The translations under genes were made by a program, and so were the position numbers. A stretch of DNA of 64,000 bases. Origin: Geodermatophilus pulveris (lineage in GTDB: Bacteria; Actinomycetota; Actinomycetes; Mycobacteriales; Geodermatophilaceae). Numbering within the stretch: the first letter of the stretch is position 1; each line of letters opens with the position of its first letter. The notes beneath the pieces are model-generated. The model made no database searches. It was not told where the DNA came from and saw only the letters and a program-made list of their open reading frames with translations. The stretch spans positions 186,001 to 250,000 of the forward strand of contig NZ_FZOO01000005.1 of the NCBI RefSeq assembly GCF_900188375.1, read 5' to 3'. This document shows, piece by piece, positions 1 through 9,135 of the stretch.

Positions 1-1689
1 CAGCCCGGCCACGACGTGCTCCGGCTCGACCAGCGCCGGTACCAGCAGCAGCAGCGGCACCCGCACGCCGACCATGCCGAGCTGGAGCAGCGTGGGGGTG
101 CGGGTGTCCTTCATCGCGTAGAAGACCCGCAGCTGCAGCAGGGTGACCGCCATCGGCAGCAGCCCGAACGCGCCCACGGCCAGCGCGACGCCGATGGTGC
201 GGGCCTCCTCCACGCCGGTGTTGCCGCGGGCGAAGGCCACGACCGCGATCGCCGGGCCGAGCACGGTCAGCGCCGCGCTGACCGGCAGCAGGCCCACCGC
301 GGACAGCCGGGTGCCCAGCGCCAGGTCGCGCACCACGCCGGGGACGTCGGAGCGGGCGGCGGCCCGGCTCATCCGCGGCACCAGGGCCGTCAGCAGGGCC
401 ACGCCGATGATCCCGTAGGGCATCTGGAACAGCAGGCTGGCGTTGGCCAGGCCGAGCGACCCCAGCCCGCCGTCCCGCCCGGCGTCGTTGGCGATCCGGG
501 TGGCCACCACGACGCCCACCTGGCTGATCGCCACGTAGCCGACCACCCACAGGCCGAGCGAGCCGACCTCGCGCAGCCCGGTGTCCCGCAGCCCCCAGCG
601 CGGGCGCAGCGGCACGCCGGCCCGGCGCAGCAGCGGCAGCAGCACCAGCGCCTGGACGGCGATGCCCAGCGCGGTGCCGCCGCCGAGCAGCCAGACCTGC
701 AGCGGGGTGATCGTCACCGGGGTCAGCTCGCCGGGCCCGGCCGCCGCGACGACGAGGAAGCCGGTGGCGATCACCACCACGTTGTTGAGCACCGGCGCCC
801 AGGCCGGCGGGCCGAACACCCCCCGGGAGTTGAGGATCGCCTGGGCCAGGGCGCCGACCCCGTAGAAGACGATCTCCAGGAGCAGGATGCGGGCCAGCCA
901 GGTGGCCAGCCGGTACTGGTCCGGGTCCTCGCCGAGGCCGTAGAGGCGGGTCAGCAGCGGTGCGGCCAGCACCGCCAGCGCGGTGACGACGACCAGCCCG
1001 AGGACGGCGACGGTGGCCAGCCGCTGGGCGTAGGCGGCGCCGCCGTCACGGTCCCGCTCCTGGGCGCGCACCAGCAGCGGCACGACCACCGAGGTCAGCA
1101 CTCCGCCGAGCAGCAGCTCGTAGACGATGTTGGGCAGCGTGTTCGAGGTGTTGTAGGCGTCGCCGACCAGGCCGACGCCCAGCGCCGCGGTGAGCACCAT
1201 GGTGCGCAGCAGGCCGGTGACGCGGGAGACCAGCGTGGCCACCGCCATCGTGCCGGCCGCGCGCAGGATGCCGCGGCTGGCGCCGGGGCGGCCCTCCCGG
1301 GCCTCGACCTCCTCGTCGGTCTCGTCGACCCGCCGCGGCACCGCGGGCAGCACCGGGATCAGCTGGGTGTCGTCCGGGCCGGGCACGAACCGCGACGGCT
1401 GCCGCGGCGGGGGCACCGGCGGCAGGTCCCGGACGCGCGGTGTCCGGGGCGGGACCGGCGGCAGCGGCCGCCCGCCCGACGGCGCCTTCGGGTACGGCGG
1501 CGGGGGCAGCGGCAGGGCCGCCGGGGTGGCCGGACCGGACACCGGCGGCGGGCCGGCCTCCCGCTGGGCCAGCTCGGCGGGCGGGGGCGTCGCGGCGCGC
1601 TCGCGGGCCGGGCGGCGCGGGGCGGCTGGGGGCGGCGGCACGGGCGGCAGCGGCCGGCGCTGCTGCTCGTCCACCGGGCGGTCGGTCAC
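1..1689 (-). CDS. murJ: Lipid II flippase MurJ (MviN), 3' end outside the window
   Basis: Polytopic membrane protein of the MurJ/MviN (MOP) family, which flips lipid II across the membrane for peptidoglycan synthesis. The reading frame stays open to the left edge, so the C-terminus is missing. The first ~140 residues are a proline-rich cytosolic extension. Hydrophobic segments begin near residue 148 (GTMAVATLVSRVTGLLRT, a family-typical first helix). The GTG start at 1689 lies 19 bp after the DUF6049 stop, so the genes are probably cotranscribed. The order NUDIX-DUF6049-murJ next to pcnA matches the origin-proximal region of mycobacteria and streptomycetes. No strong Shine-Dalgarno is visible, so the exact start within the proline-rich region is uncertain. 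Confidence 0.9.
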   Translation of the reverse strand, partial: MTDRPVDEQQRRPLPPVPPPPAAPRRPARERAATPPPAELAQREAGPPPVSGPATPAALPLPPPPYPKAPSGGRPLPPVPPRTPRVRDLPPVPPPRQPSRFVPGPDDTQLIPVLPAVPRRVDETDEEVEAREGRPGASRGILRAAGTMAVATLVSRVTGLLRTMVLTAALGVGLVGDAYNTSNTLPNIVYELLLGGVLTSVVVPLLVRAQERDRDGGAAYAQRLATVAVLGLVVVTALAVLAAPLLTRLYGLGEDPDQYRLATWLARILLLEIVFYGVGALAQAILNSRGVFGPPAWAPVLNNVVVIATGFLVVAAAGPGELTPVTITPLQVWLLGGGTALGIAVQALVLLPLLRRAGVPLRPRWGLRDTGLREVGSLGLWVVGYVAISQVGVVVATRIANDAGRDGGLGSLGLANASLLFQMPYGIIGVALLTALVPRMSRAAARSDVPGVVRDLALGTRLSAVGLLPVSAALTVLGPAIAVVAFARGNTGVEEARTIGVALAVGAFGLLPMAVTLLQLRVFYAMKDTRTPTLLQLGMVGVRVPLLLLVPALVEPEHVVAGL

Positions 1690-1708
1690 CGGCCGACCCG
1701 GCCGGGGC

Positions 1709-4027
1709 TCACACCGGGCTCCGCGTCGGCGGCAGCGGGACTGCCGCACCCTCGGGCACCGGACCGCCGGGCAGGTCGTCGTCGCCCTCGCCGGGGGTGC
1801 CGCGGCGGCGGCGCACCAGGAAGCGCACCAGCCGGCGCAGGAACAGCAGCCCGAGCAGCGCGGCCGCGCCGATGGTCACGACCACCGAGATGGACCCGTA
1901 GGCGGTGCTCTGCACCTGCAGCCGCACCGGCTCCCCCAGCGGGACGCCGTCCGGGGTGGTCAGCGTGGCCGCGACGCTGAACCGCCCGGACTGCCGCACC
2001 TCGCTGGGCACCTGCAGCGTCGTGCGCTGCTGCGGGCCGAGCACCTGGTCGCTGATGTCGCCCACGGACAGCGCGTTGCCGCGGGTCTGCACCTGCAGCT
2101 GGACGCGGAGGGCGAAGGGCAGGTCGTTGAGGACGGTGAGCACCAGCGGCGCGTCGCGGGAGGCCAGGCTGTAGGTGCCCTCGGCGGGGGCGAGCAGGGT
2201 GACCCGCTCCAGCAGGCGGGCCGTCGTGGCGCGCACGTCCGCGGCGGCCGCGGCGAAGGCGACCGGGTCGTCCCGCCAGGCCGCCGAGCTGCTCCGGGCC
2301 AGGGCGGCGTCCCAGGGCGCCAGCACCGCGTCCGCGTCCCCGGCCACCGCGCCGGCGAGGTCCTCCCGGACGTGGGCGGCGGCGGCGACGTCGGCCAGCC
2401 CCTCGGGCTCCAGCCCGTCGGGACCGGAGGGGGGCGCCAGCCCGCCGGTGTCGGTGACCGGCCCCTCGCCCAGCCCGGCCACCGTCGCCGGCCGCAGCCA
2501 CGGCAGCCCCGCGGCGGCGGCCATCATGGTGCCCACCGCCGCCGGGGCGGGGTCGACCTCCCGCGGCGGGGCCACCAGCACGCTCTGCCCCCCGGGGGCG
2601 TCGCCGGCCTGCGCGGCGAGCAGCGCGAGCTCGGCGAGGTGCCGCTGCTCGGCGGCCCGGCCGCCCCCCGGCGTCCGCTCCGCGGTCGCCGCGAGCTCGC
2701 CGAGGACACCGTCGGCGACGAGGGCGTCGACCGGCCCGCCGTCGGTGGGCAGCGTCGTGCGGGCCGCCGCCGGGCCGCCCGCACCCAGCGCGGCCTCGCC
2801 GTCGGCGAGCGCGCCGGGGTCGAGCACGACCTCCTCGATGCCGCCGCCGGCCAGCACCTCGAGGGTCCCCAGGCGCATCGAACCGCCGACCGCCCAGGCC
2901 AGGTCGGTGCGCGCCTCGACGCCCAGGACCTCCCGGAGGATGCCCGCGCCGGCGGCCCCGGTGGCCTCGGCCGGGGGTGCGTCCGGTGGGGCGGGGGCCG
3001 CGTCGGGGTCGTCCTGCGCGGTGCCCTCGGGGCTGCCGGGGAGGCTGCGGGCGACGACCCGCGCCAGGCCGGTCGCGGTCAGCGCGTCGGCGTCGACGTC
3101 GCCGTAGGGCAGCGCGACGACGGGGTGGTCGGCGGCCACGGCGCGCAGCCGGTCCAGGAAGGCGGCCGCCTCGTCGGTGCCCTCGCCGCCGTCCGCGTCG
3201 CCGGCGACGGCATAGGGGCCGGCGGTCATGAGCTGCAGCTCCTCGACCAGGGCGGGGTCGACGGCGAGGGTCACCGGCACCACCGGGCCCGGGTCGACGC
3301 CCTCGGCGGGGACCGACCGCGGCAGCCGCTCCACCGTGGCCAGGACGCGGTCCAGCCGCCCGCCCGCCGCGACCTCCGCGGCCAGCTCGTCGTCGACGAA
3401 GGTGCCGGAGGCGTCCCGGTGGGTGCGCTCGACCAGCGGCCACAGCCAGGCCACGTCGGTCGGCGCGGCCGGCGCCGCCGGGGGCTGGACCAGGTAGGTG
3501 GTCAGCTCCCCGACCCGGCGCCGGTCCCCGTCGGACCCGATGCCGTTGAGGTTGAGCAGCACCGGGTAGACGCCGTCCCCGCCGATGGCCAGCGCGTCGG
3601 TGGTCGTGGTCAGCGTGAAGGGCACCGAGTCCTGCGGGCGGAGCTCGTCGGCGACGTCCTGGAACGGGGTGGCGGCGGCGGCCACCGGCTCGGACCCGCC
3701 GGCGAGCGCCTGCAGCTCGCCGCGGGTGGCGACGGGCGCGCCGCGCTGCAGGCGCACGTCGAGGTCGGTCAGGGTCTCGGTGCCGGTGTTGGTCAGCTCG
3801 CCGGCGACGGTCACCGGGGCGCCGGGGGTCAGGGTGCGCGGCTCGAGCACGGTGAGCTCCACGGTCACCGGTCGGTCGTCGGCACCGGGGGCCGGGTCCT
3901 CGGGCGCGGCCGCCGCGGCCGGTGCCAGCGCCACCAGGGGGACGGCGAGCAACGCGGCCAGCGCGCCCCCGGCAGCCGCCCGCCGGGGGGGTGCTGTGCC
4001 TGCCGGTGCGCGAGCCGGCCCGCTCAC
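1709..4027 (-). CDS. DUF6049 family secreted/membrane-anchored protein
   Basis: A 772-residue protein of the conserved actinobacterial family found between the NUDIX gene and murJ (Rv3909-like). It has an N-terminal signal segment (residues ~15-40, Ala/Leu-rich), a large extracytoplasmic part with an NEW3/Ig-like opening ([19 protein letters not shown]), and one C-terminal membrane helix (AALLGLLFL) followed by an Arg-rich cytosolic tail. The GTG start overlaps the NUDIX stop in a GTGA arrangement, which implies translational coupling. The molecular function is not established. Position beside murJ suggests a cell-envelope role, which is inference. Confidence 0.85.
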   Translation of the reverse strand: MSGPARAPAGTAPPRRAAAGGALAALLAVPLVALAPAAAAAPEDPAPGADDRPVTVELTVLEPRTLTPGAPVTVAGELTNTGTETLTDLDVRLQRGAPVATRGELQALAGGSEPVAAAATPFQDVADELRPQDSVPFTLTTTTDALAIGGDGVYPVLLNLNGIGSDGDRRRVGELTTYLVQPPAAPAAPTDVAWLWPLVERTHRDASGTFVDDELAAEVAAGGRLDRVLATVERLPRSVPAEGVDPGPVVPVTLAVDPALVEELQLMTAGPYAVAGDADGGEGTDEAAAFLDRLRAVAADHPVVALPYGDVDADALTATGLARVVARSLPGSPEGTAQDDPDAAPAPPDAPPAEATGAAGAGILREVLGVEARTDLAWAVGGSMRLGTLEVLAGGGIEEVVLDPGALADGEAALGAGGPAAARTTLPTDGGPVDALVADGVLGELAATAERTPGGGRAAEQRHLAELALLAAQAGDAPGGQSVLVAPPREVDPAPAAVGTMMAAAAGLPWLRPATVAGLGEGPVTDTGGLAPPSGPDGLEPEGLADVAAAAHVREDLAGAVAGDADAVLAPWDAALARSSSAAWRDDPVAFAAAAADVRATTARLLERVTLLAPAEGTYSLASRDAPLVLTVLNDLPFALRVQLQVQTRGNALSVGDISDQVLGPQQRTTLQVPSEVRQSGRFSVAATLTTPDGVPLGEPVRLQVQSTAYGSISVVVTIGAAALLGLLFLRRLVRFLVRRRRGTPGEGDDDLPGGPVPEGAAVPLPPTRSPV

Positions 4028-4500
4028 GCGCTGTCGGCGAGGAGCGCGGGCGCCCGCTCGACCAGTGCCCGCTCGTCGGCGTAGGCGAGCCGGGCGCCGA
4101 GCTCGTCCAGCGGCACCCAGGCGACCTCGGTGACCTCGACGTCGGCGTCGGACAGCGCGCCGCCGATGGCGCGCAGCAGGAAGTGGTGCACCGTCTTGTG
4201 CACCCGGCGGCCGTCGGCGACGAACCAGAAGTCGATGATGCCCAGCGGGGCGACGACCTCGCCGATGATGCCGGTCTCCTCGGCGACCTCGCGGACGGCG
4301 GTGTCCTCGGGGGTCTCGCCCGCCTCGATGTGGCCCTTCGGCAGCGACCAGAGCAGCCGCCCGCGGCGGTCGGTGCGGCCGATCAGCGCGGCGCGCGGCC
4401 CCGTGATGGGGTCGTCGGCCACCACCAGGCCCCCGGCGGAGGTCTCGTCGACCCGGCGCAACCGGCGGCCGGGGCGCCCTCGCCCGCCCGTCCCAGCCAT
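4024..4500 (-). CDS. NUDIX hydrolase (MutT4-like)
   Basis: A 158-residue NUDIX hydrolase. The Nudix box is complete: G56, E62, R70-E71, E74-E75 and G77, giving the Mg2+-binding loop-helix-loop that hydrolyses nucleoside diphosphates linked to another moiety. Substrate cannot be read from the sequence; the Rv3908/MutT4 position suggests nucleotide sanitation or Ap4A-type substrates. It is first in the run NUDIX-DUF6049-murJ and diverges from pcnA across 42 bp. A TACCCT hexamer at 4507-4512 is only 6 nt from the ATG and no Shine-Dalgarno is seen, so the mRNA is probably leaderless. Confidence 0.92.
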   Translation of the reverse strand: MAGTGGRGRPGRRLRRVDETSAGGLVVADDPITGPRAALIGRTDRRGRLLWSLPKGHIEAGETPEDTAVREVAEETGIIGEVVAPLGIIDFWFVADGRRVHKTVHHFLLRAIGGALSDADVEVTEVAWVPLDELGARLAYADERALVERAPALLADSA

Positions 4501-4506
4501 GCGAGG

Positions 4507-4534
4507 AGGGTAGCGCGCGACCGGGCACTACCCT
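4507..4534. promoter_or_regulatory. Divergent leaderless promoters for NUDIX and pcnA
   Basis: The 42-bp gap holds two TACCCT -10-like hexamers on opposite strands. The minus-strand copy (4507-4512) is 6 nt from the NUDIX ATG. The plus-strand copy (4529-4534) is 8 nt from the pcnA GTG. Neither gene has a visible Shine-Dalgarno, so transcription probably starts at the start codons. Convincing -35 boxes are not evident. Confidence 0.55.
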
Positions 4535-4542
4535 GGACCGTC

Positions 4543-6048
4543 GTGTCCGGTCAGCCGCAGAGTCCTGCCCAGGACGGCGCCCCCGTGCCGGCCGCCGTCC
4601 AGGAGACGGTGCGGCAGCTGGTCGACGTCTCCCCGGTGCTGGCCCGGCTGGGCGAGCGGTTCACCGCCGCCGGCCACGAGGTGCACCTGGTCGGCGGGTC
4701 GGTCCGCGACGCGCTGCTGGCCGCCGGTCGCGGCCGCCCGGAGGCGCCGGCCCCGGCGCCCGGTGACCTCGACGTCACCACCGACGCCCGGCCCGAGCAG
4801 GTCCTCCGCCTGCTGCACGGGTTCGCCCGTTCCACGTGGGACACCGGGATCGCGTTCGGCACGGTGGGTGCCGAGGTGGACGGCGTCCGGCTGGAGATCA
4901 CCACCTTCCGCGCCGACCGCTACGACCGCGAGTCGCGCAACCCGGAGGTGGCCTGGGGCGACTCGCTGGTCGACGACCTCGCCCGCCGCGACTTCACCGT
5001 CAACGCGATGGCCGTCTCCCTCGGCCCCGACCGCACCGTCACCGACCCCCACGGCGGGCTGGGCGACCTGCTCGCCGGGCGGCTGCGGACGCCGGGGGCC
5101 GCGGTGGACTCCTTCGCCGACGACCCGCTGCGGATGCTGCGCGCGGTCCGGTTCGTGGCCCAGCTCGGCCTCACCCCGGCCGACGACGTGGTCGACGCGA
5201 TGACCTCGCTGGCGCCGGAGCTCGGGCGGATCACCCCCGAGCGGGTGCAGGTGGAGCTCTCCAAGACGCTGCTGCAGCACTCGCCGCGGGCGGCGCTGGA
5301 GCTGTTCGTCGCCACCGGGCTGGCCGACGTCGTCCTGCCGGAGCTGTCCGCGCTGCGGATGGAGATCGACGAGCACCACCAGCACAAGGACGTCTACACC
5401 CACTCGCTGACCGTGCTGGACCAGGCGATCGCCCTGGAGGAGGCCGACCCGGAGCACGGGTCGCCGGACCTGGTGCTGCGGCTGGCCGCGCTGCTGCACG
5501 ACGTCGGCAAGCCGGCCACCCGGCGGCACGAGCCGCGCGGGCGGGTGTCCTTCCACCACCACGAGGTGGTCGGTGCCAAGCTGGTGCGCCGGCGGCTGAC
5601 CGCGCTGCGGTACCCCAAGGACGTGGTCGAGGCGGTCGCCCGGCTGACCTTCCTGCACCTGCGCTTCCACGGCTACGGCGGCGGCGAGTGGACCGACTCC
5701 GCCGTGCGCCGGTACGTCACCGACGCCGGCGACCTGCTGCCCCGGCTGCACAAGCTGGTGCGCTCGGACTGCACCACGCGCAACCGGCGGCGCGCCGCGG
5801 CGCTGGCGGAGACCTACGACTCGCTGGAGCGGCGGATCGCCGAGCTGTCGGCGGCCGAGGACCTCGCCCGGGTGCGCCCGGACCTGGACGGCAACGCCAT
5901 CATGGCCGTCCTCGGCATCCCGCCGGGCCGCGTGGTCGGCGAGGCGTGGACCTTCCTCAAGGAGCTGCGGCTCGAGCGCGGCCCGCTGGACCCCGAGCAG
6001 GCCGAGGCCGAGCTGCGCGCGTGGTGGGCCCGGCGGGACGGCGCCTGA
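4543..6048 (+). CDS. pcnA: CCA tRNA nucleotidyltransferase / poly(A) polymerase family with HD domain
   Basis: A 501-residue class II nucleotidyltransferase that adds or repairs the tRNA 3' CCA end. The head domain shows GGSVRD at residues 51-56 and the metal-binding DLD at 75-77. The RRDFTVNAMA segment and the LRMLRAVRF helix of the tRNA nucleotidyltransferase family follow. The C-terminal half carries an HD domain (LLHDVGKP, H319-D320), as in actinobacterial homologues. GTG 4543 is chosen because a -10 hexamer lies 8 nt upstream and the conserved region follows soon after. A one-mismatch parS-like sequence lies inside at 4829-4842. Confidence 0.93.
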   Translation: MSGQPQSPAQDGAPVPAAVQETVRQLVDVSPVLARLGERFTAAGHEVHLVGGSVRDALLAAGRGRPEAPAPAPGDLDVTTDARPEQVLRLLHGFARSTWDTGIAFGTVGAEVDGVRLEITTFRADRYDRESRNPEVAWGDSLVDDLARRDFTVNAMAVSLGPDRTVTDPHGGLGDLLAGRLRTPGAAVDSFADDPLRMLRAVRFVAQLGLTPADDVVDAMTSLAPELGRITPERVQVELSKTLLQHSPRAALELFVATGLADVVLPELSALRMEIDEHHQHKDVYTHSLTVLDQAIALEEADPEHGSPDLVLRLAALLHDVGKPATRRHEPRGRVSFHHHEVVGAKLVRRRLTALRYPKDVVEAVARLTFLHLRFHGYGGGEWTDSAVRRYVTDAGDLLPRLHKLVRSDCTTRNRRRAAALAETYDSLERRIAELSAAEDLARVRPDLDGNAIMAVLGIPPGRVVGEAWTFLKELRLERGPLDPEQAEAELRAWWARRDGA

Positions 6049-6089
6049 CCCGGCTGGAGGCCGACCCCCCGGCTGCCGATCGCAGACAC

Positions 6090-6998
6090 GTGCACGACGA
6101 GCCGACCGGCGCCCCGGACCCGCGGCCGCCCGCCCCGCCGGCCGGCCGGCGCCGCCGCGCGGGACGGCGCCGGCTGCTCGCCGTCCCGCTCGTCGCCGGC
6201 TGCGCCCTCGCCGGCGCCCTCCTCACCGGGGTGGTGCCCCGGCCCGGACAGCCGCCCGCGGCGGCCGGGGCGCCGGCCGCCTCCCCGGACCGGCACGTGC
6301 CGGTCGCCGCCCCGCTCCCGGCCGACCGGCCCACCCCGGGCGCCGGCGCGGCCGCCGCGCCGATCGGCTCTCCGCCGCCGGCGCCACCCGGTGGCGGCCC
6401 GCACGTCTTCTCGCTGCTGCAGGACAACGGCGTCTCGCCGGTCGCCTACGACCCGTGCCGGGTCGTCCACTACGCCATCCGGCCGGACGGGGCGCCCGCC
6501 GGCGGGGAGGAGCTGGTGCACGCCGCCGTCGCCCGGATCAGCCAGGCCACCGGCCTGGCCTTCCGGTACGACGGTCCGACCGACGAGGTGCCCAGCCCGC
6601 AGCGGGAGACCTACCAGCCCGCGCGCTACGGCGACCGCTGGGCACCGGTCCTCGTCGCCTGGCAGACCGAGGCCGAGCAGCCCGACCTGGCCGGGGACGT
6701 CGTCGGCCGGGGCGGCAGCACGGCGGTCTCCCTGGGCGACGGGCCGCGGGTCTACGTCACCGGCACGGTCTCGCTGGACGCCGGCCAGTTCCCGGAGGTG
6801 CTGGCCGCGCCGGACGGCGCGACCACCGCCGCCGGCATCGTGCTGCACGAGCTCGCCCACGTGGTGGGCCTGGCCCACGTGGAGGACGCCGGGCAGCTGC
6901 TGCACCCGGAGACGGTGCCCGGCGTCACCGACCTCGCCGCCGGGGACCTCACCGGGCTGGCCCGGCTGGGTCGCGGGCAGTGCGTCCCCGGCCTGTGA
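6090..6998 (+). CDS. Membrane-anchored matrixin-like zinc metalloprotease
   Basis: A 302-residue protein with a short Arg-rich cytosolic start, one membrane helix at about 29-50, a Pro/Ala-rich linker to ~100 and an extracytoplasmic catalytic domain. The metzincin zinc motif is present: H253-E-x-x-H257-x-x-G-x-x-H263. The usual Met-turn after the third histidine is not obvious; GQLLHP occupies the place where family members often have Q-I/L-M-x-P. Two cysteines (C123, C298) could form a disulfide. The GTG start lies 41 bp after pcnA. The 3' end overlaps the convergent MFS gene by 50 bp. The substrate is unknown. Confidence 0.75.
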   Translation: MHDEPTGAPDPRPPAPPAGRRRRAGRRRLLAVPLVAGCALAGALLTGVVPRPGQPPAAAGAPAASPDRHVPVAAPLPADRPTPGAGAAAAPIGSPPPAPPGGGPHVFSLLQDNGVSPVAYDPCRVVHYAIRPDGAPAGGEELVHAAVARISQATGLAFRYDGPTDEVPSPQRETYQPARYGDRWAPVLVAWQTEAEQPDLAGDVVGRGGSTAVSLGDGPRVYVTGTVSLDAGQFPEVLAAPDGATTAAGIVLHELAHVVGLAHVEDAGQLLHPETVPGVTDLAAGDLTGLARLGRGQCVPGL

Positions 6999-8262
6999 GG
7001 CCACCGTCCGGGCCGCCCGGCAGGGGCGAGCGGGCGCCCAGGACGGCGGCGAGCAGGTAGGCGGCACCGACGGCGACCAGGGCCGGCCGGGACTCGCCGT
7101 CGGCGGGCAGCAGGAGGGCCGCGGCCAGCAGGGCGAGGACGTAGCTGACGTTGACCAGCGTGTCGTAGACGGAGAACACCCGGCCGCGGACCTCGTCGTC
7201 GACGACCCGCTGCAGCGTGGCGTCCACGCAGATCTTCACGCCCTGCCCGAGGAACCCCAGCACGGCGGCGGCCAGGGCGATGCCCTCGGGCCGGAACGGC
7301 CAGGCCAGCACGGCCAGCAGCGGTCCCCCGGCGGCCAGCAGCAGGGTCACCCACCGGGCCGTGCCGAGGCGGCGCACCGCCCGCGGCGTCACCACCGCCG
7401 CCAGCAGCGTGCCGGCCGCGCCCGCGGCGACCGCCGCGCCGACCCCCAGCAGCCCGCCACCCGCGGGTGCGGCGGCGCGCGCGTACAGCAGCGTCATCAG
7501 CGTGAGCAGCCCGAGGCACAGCCGGTGCACGGTGACGACGGCCAGGGCGGTGACCGCCGGCGGGCGCGCCCGCACGTGCCGCACCCCGGCCGCCATCCCG
7601 GTGAGCACCTGGCGGGCGGAGGCCCGGGCCGCGCCGTCGTCCGGGCCGAGCGCGCGGTGCCCGAAGCCGGCGGCCACCGCCGCGGCCAGCAGGTAGGGAC
7701 CGGCCGCGCCCAGGGTGACCAGCGCGTACCCGCCGTCCCCGGTGAGGCCGGCGGCCTGCTGCACGGCGATCGCGGTCGCGCCGCCGGCGACCGCGGCCAC
7801 CGCGCCGGAGGTCGTCGACAGGGCGTTGGCCGCCACCAGGTCGGCCGTGGTGTGCGGCAGGGACGCCGACAGCGCGGAGAGCACGAAGCGGGCGACGGAG
7901 AACAGCAGCAGCCCGGTCAGGAGCAGCGGCGCACCGGCGGTGCCGGCGGCCACGAGCAGGGCCAGCACCGCGACCAGCCCGGCGCGCAGCACGCCGGCGT
8001 GCACCAGCACCCGCCGCCGGCTCCAGCGGTCCAGCCAGACGCCGGCGAACGGGCCCACCACCGACCAGGGCAGCAGCAGCACGGCGAAGCCGGTGGCGAC
8101 GGCGAGCGGGTCGGCGGCCCGCTGCGGGTCGAACACGAGGGTGCCGGCGAGCGCGGCCTGCAGCACGCCGTCGCCGAACTGGGCGGACAGCCGGGTGGCC
8201 AGCAGCCGGCGGAAGCCCGGGGCGGACAGCAGGGCGCGCACGGTCGACCCCGCCTGCGGCAC
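6949..8262 (-). CDS. MFS transporter
   Basis: A 437-residue polytopic protein with about 12 hydrophobic segments and MFS signatures, including the loop 2-3 motif GVWLDRWSRRRVLVHAGV and a second-half loop of the form DEVRGRVFSVYDTLVN. Such a loop is typical of the DHA-type/MFS_3 exporters of actinobacteria. The substrate is unknown. The GTG start at 8262 has a TAGGGT hexamer 6 nt upstream and no Shine-Dalgarno, suggesting a leaderless transcript. Its C-terminal 50 bp overlap the convergent metalloprotease gene, so no intergenic terminator separates the two. Confidence 0.85.
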   Translation of the reverse strand: MPQAGSTVRALLSAPGFRRLLATRLSAQFGDGVLQAALAGTLVFDPQRAADPLAVATGFAVLLLPWSVVGPFAGVWLDRWSRRRVLVHAGVLRAGLVAVLALLVAAGTAGAPLLLTGLLLFSVARFVLSALSASLPHTTADLVAANALSTTSGAVAAVAGGATAIAVQQAAGLTGDGGYALVTLGAAGPYLLAAAVAAGFGHRALGPDDGAARASARQVLTGMAAGVRHVRARPPAVTALAVVTVHRLCLGLLTLMTLLYARAAAPAGGGLLGVGAAVAAGAAGTLLAAVVTPRAVRRLGTARWVTLLLAAGGPLLAVLAWPFRPEGIALAAAVLGFLGQGVKICVDATLQRVVDDEVRGRVFSVYDTLVNVSYVLALLAAALLLPADGESRPALVAVGAAYLLAAVLGARSPLPGGPDGGLTGRGRTARDPAGPAR

Positions 8263-8268
8263 GCGGTC

Positions 8269-8274
8269 ACCCTA
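8269..8274 (-). promoter_or_regulatory. -10 hexamer TAGGGT of the MFS gene
   Basis: TAGGGT on the minus strand is separated from the GTG start at 8262 by 6 nt, the spacing expected for a leaderless actinobacterial transcript. Confidence 0.5.
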
Positions 8275-8380
8275 CGGTGGCCGCGCGTCCCGCTCCGGGC
8301 GACGACGGGCCGCGCGACCCGCCGCGGACGGCGCGCCCGGCCCGGCCGGGGGGCCCCGCGGTGGGGCACACTGGACGGCG

Positions 8381-9040
8381 ATGACTCTCCCGTCCTCGCC
8401 TGAACCCGAGTCGGGTCGCCCGGCCCGCCCCGCGACGGGCCGCCGTCGTCGGGACGCGGTCCCCGCGCTCTGGACCGGCGGCCTGGACGACGTGCGCCCC
8501 GGGTCGCTGCTGGTGGCGATGCCGGGACTGACCGACCCCACCTTCGCCGGCACCGTGGTCTACGTGCTCGACCACACCGACGGCGGCACCCTGGGCGTCG
8601 TGCTCGGCCGGCCCAGCCAGGTGGAGATCCGCGACGTGCTCCCGGTCTGGTGCGACCTGGCCGTCGACCCCGGCGTGTTCCACGTGGGCGGCCCCTGCGA
8701 GACCGACACCGCGCTGTGCCTGGCGGTGTGCGGCAGCCCGGGGGAGGACTGCGGGCTGCGGCGGGTGGCCGGCGACGTGCACCTGGTCGACCTGGACGCC
8801 GACCCCGACGAGGTGGCCGGCCGGGTGAGCGGGCTGCGGGTGTTCGCCGGCTACGCGGGCTGGTCGCGCGGCCAGCTGGCGGGGGAGATCGCCGAGGGCG
8901 CCTGGGCGTGCGTGCCCGGCGGTGCCGACGACGTGCTCAGCGAGCTGGCCGGGCCGGAGCTGTGGCGCCGGGTGATGGGCCGCCAGACCGGCCGCCTGGC
9001 GGTGCTGTCCACCGCGCCGGCCGACCCGACGGCGAACTGA
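8381..9040 (+). CDS. YqgE/AlgH family protein (UPF0301)
   Basis: A 219-residue member of the YqgE/AlgH family. Conserved features are the PGLTDPTFAGTVVYVLDH opening, the GTLGVVLGRPS segment, HVGGPC, and RVFAGYAGWSRGQLAGEI, the family's best signature. The biochemical role is not settled. The ATG at 8381 is preceded by CACACT with an 8-nt gap and no Shine-Dalgarno. It converges with the lipoprotein gene across a strong hairpin. Confidence 0.9.
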   Translation: MTLPSSPEPESGRPARPATGRRRRDAVPALWTGGLDDVRPGSLLVAMPGLTDPTFAGTVVYVLDHTDGGTLGVVLGRPSQVEIRDVLPVWCDLAVDPGVFHVGGPCETDTALCLAVCGSPGEDCGLRRVAGDVHLVDLDADPDEVAGRVSGLRVFAGYAGWSRGQLAGEIAEGAWACVPGGADDVLSELAGPELWRRVMGRQTGRLAVLSTAPADPTAN

Positions 9041-9090
9041 CCGGCGTGTCCCCCGGTGCGCGCCGGGCGGGGATCTGGTAGGAATCCGTC

Positions 9091-9125
9091 GGGAGGGGCG
9101 GTCTGGGGAAGAGGCCGCCCCTCCC
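9091..9125. terminator. Bidirectional hairpin terminator
   Basis: Perfect 11-bp arms, GGGAGGGGCGG (9091-9101) and CCGCCCCTCCC (9115-9125), enclose a 13-nt loop between the convergent yqgE and lipoprotein genes. There is no U-tract, as is usual in high-GC actinobacteria. Confidence 0.75.
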
Positions 9126-9135
9126 TCACGTCCTC

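Noticed and set aside
1690-3443. Long open frames antisense or out of frame to real genes throughout the window
   Set aside because: They are products of high GC with few stop codons. Their translations are Arg/Gly/Pro/Ala-rich with no domain motifs, while the opposite or alternate frame encodes a recognisable protein.
4829-4842. Fourth parS site inside pcnA
   Set aside because: GTTCCACGTGGGAC has one mismatch in the core and encodes conserved protein, so it is noted only as a near match.
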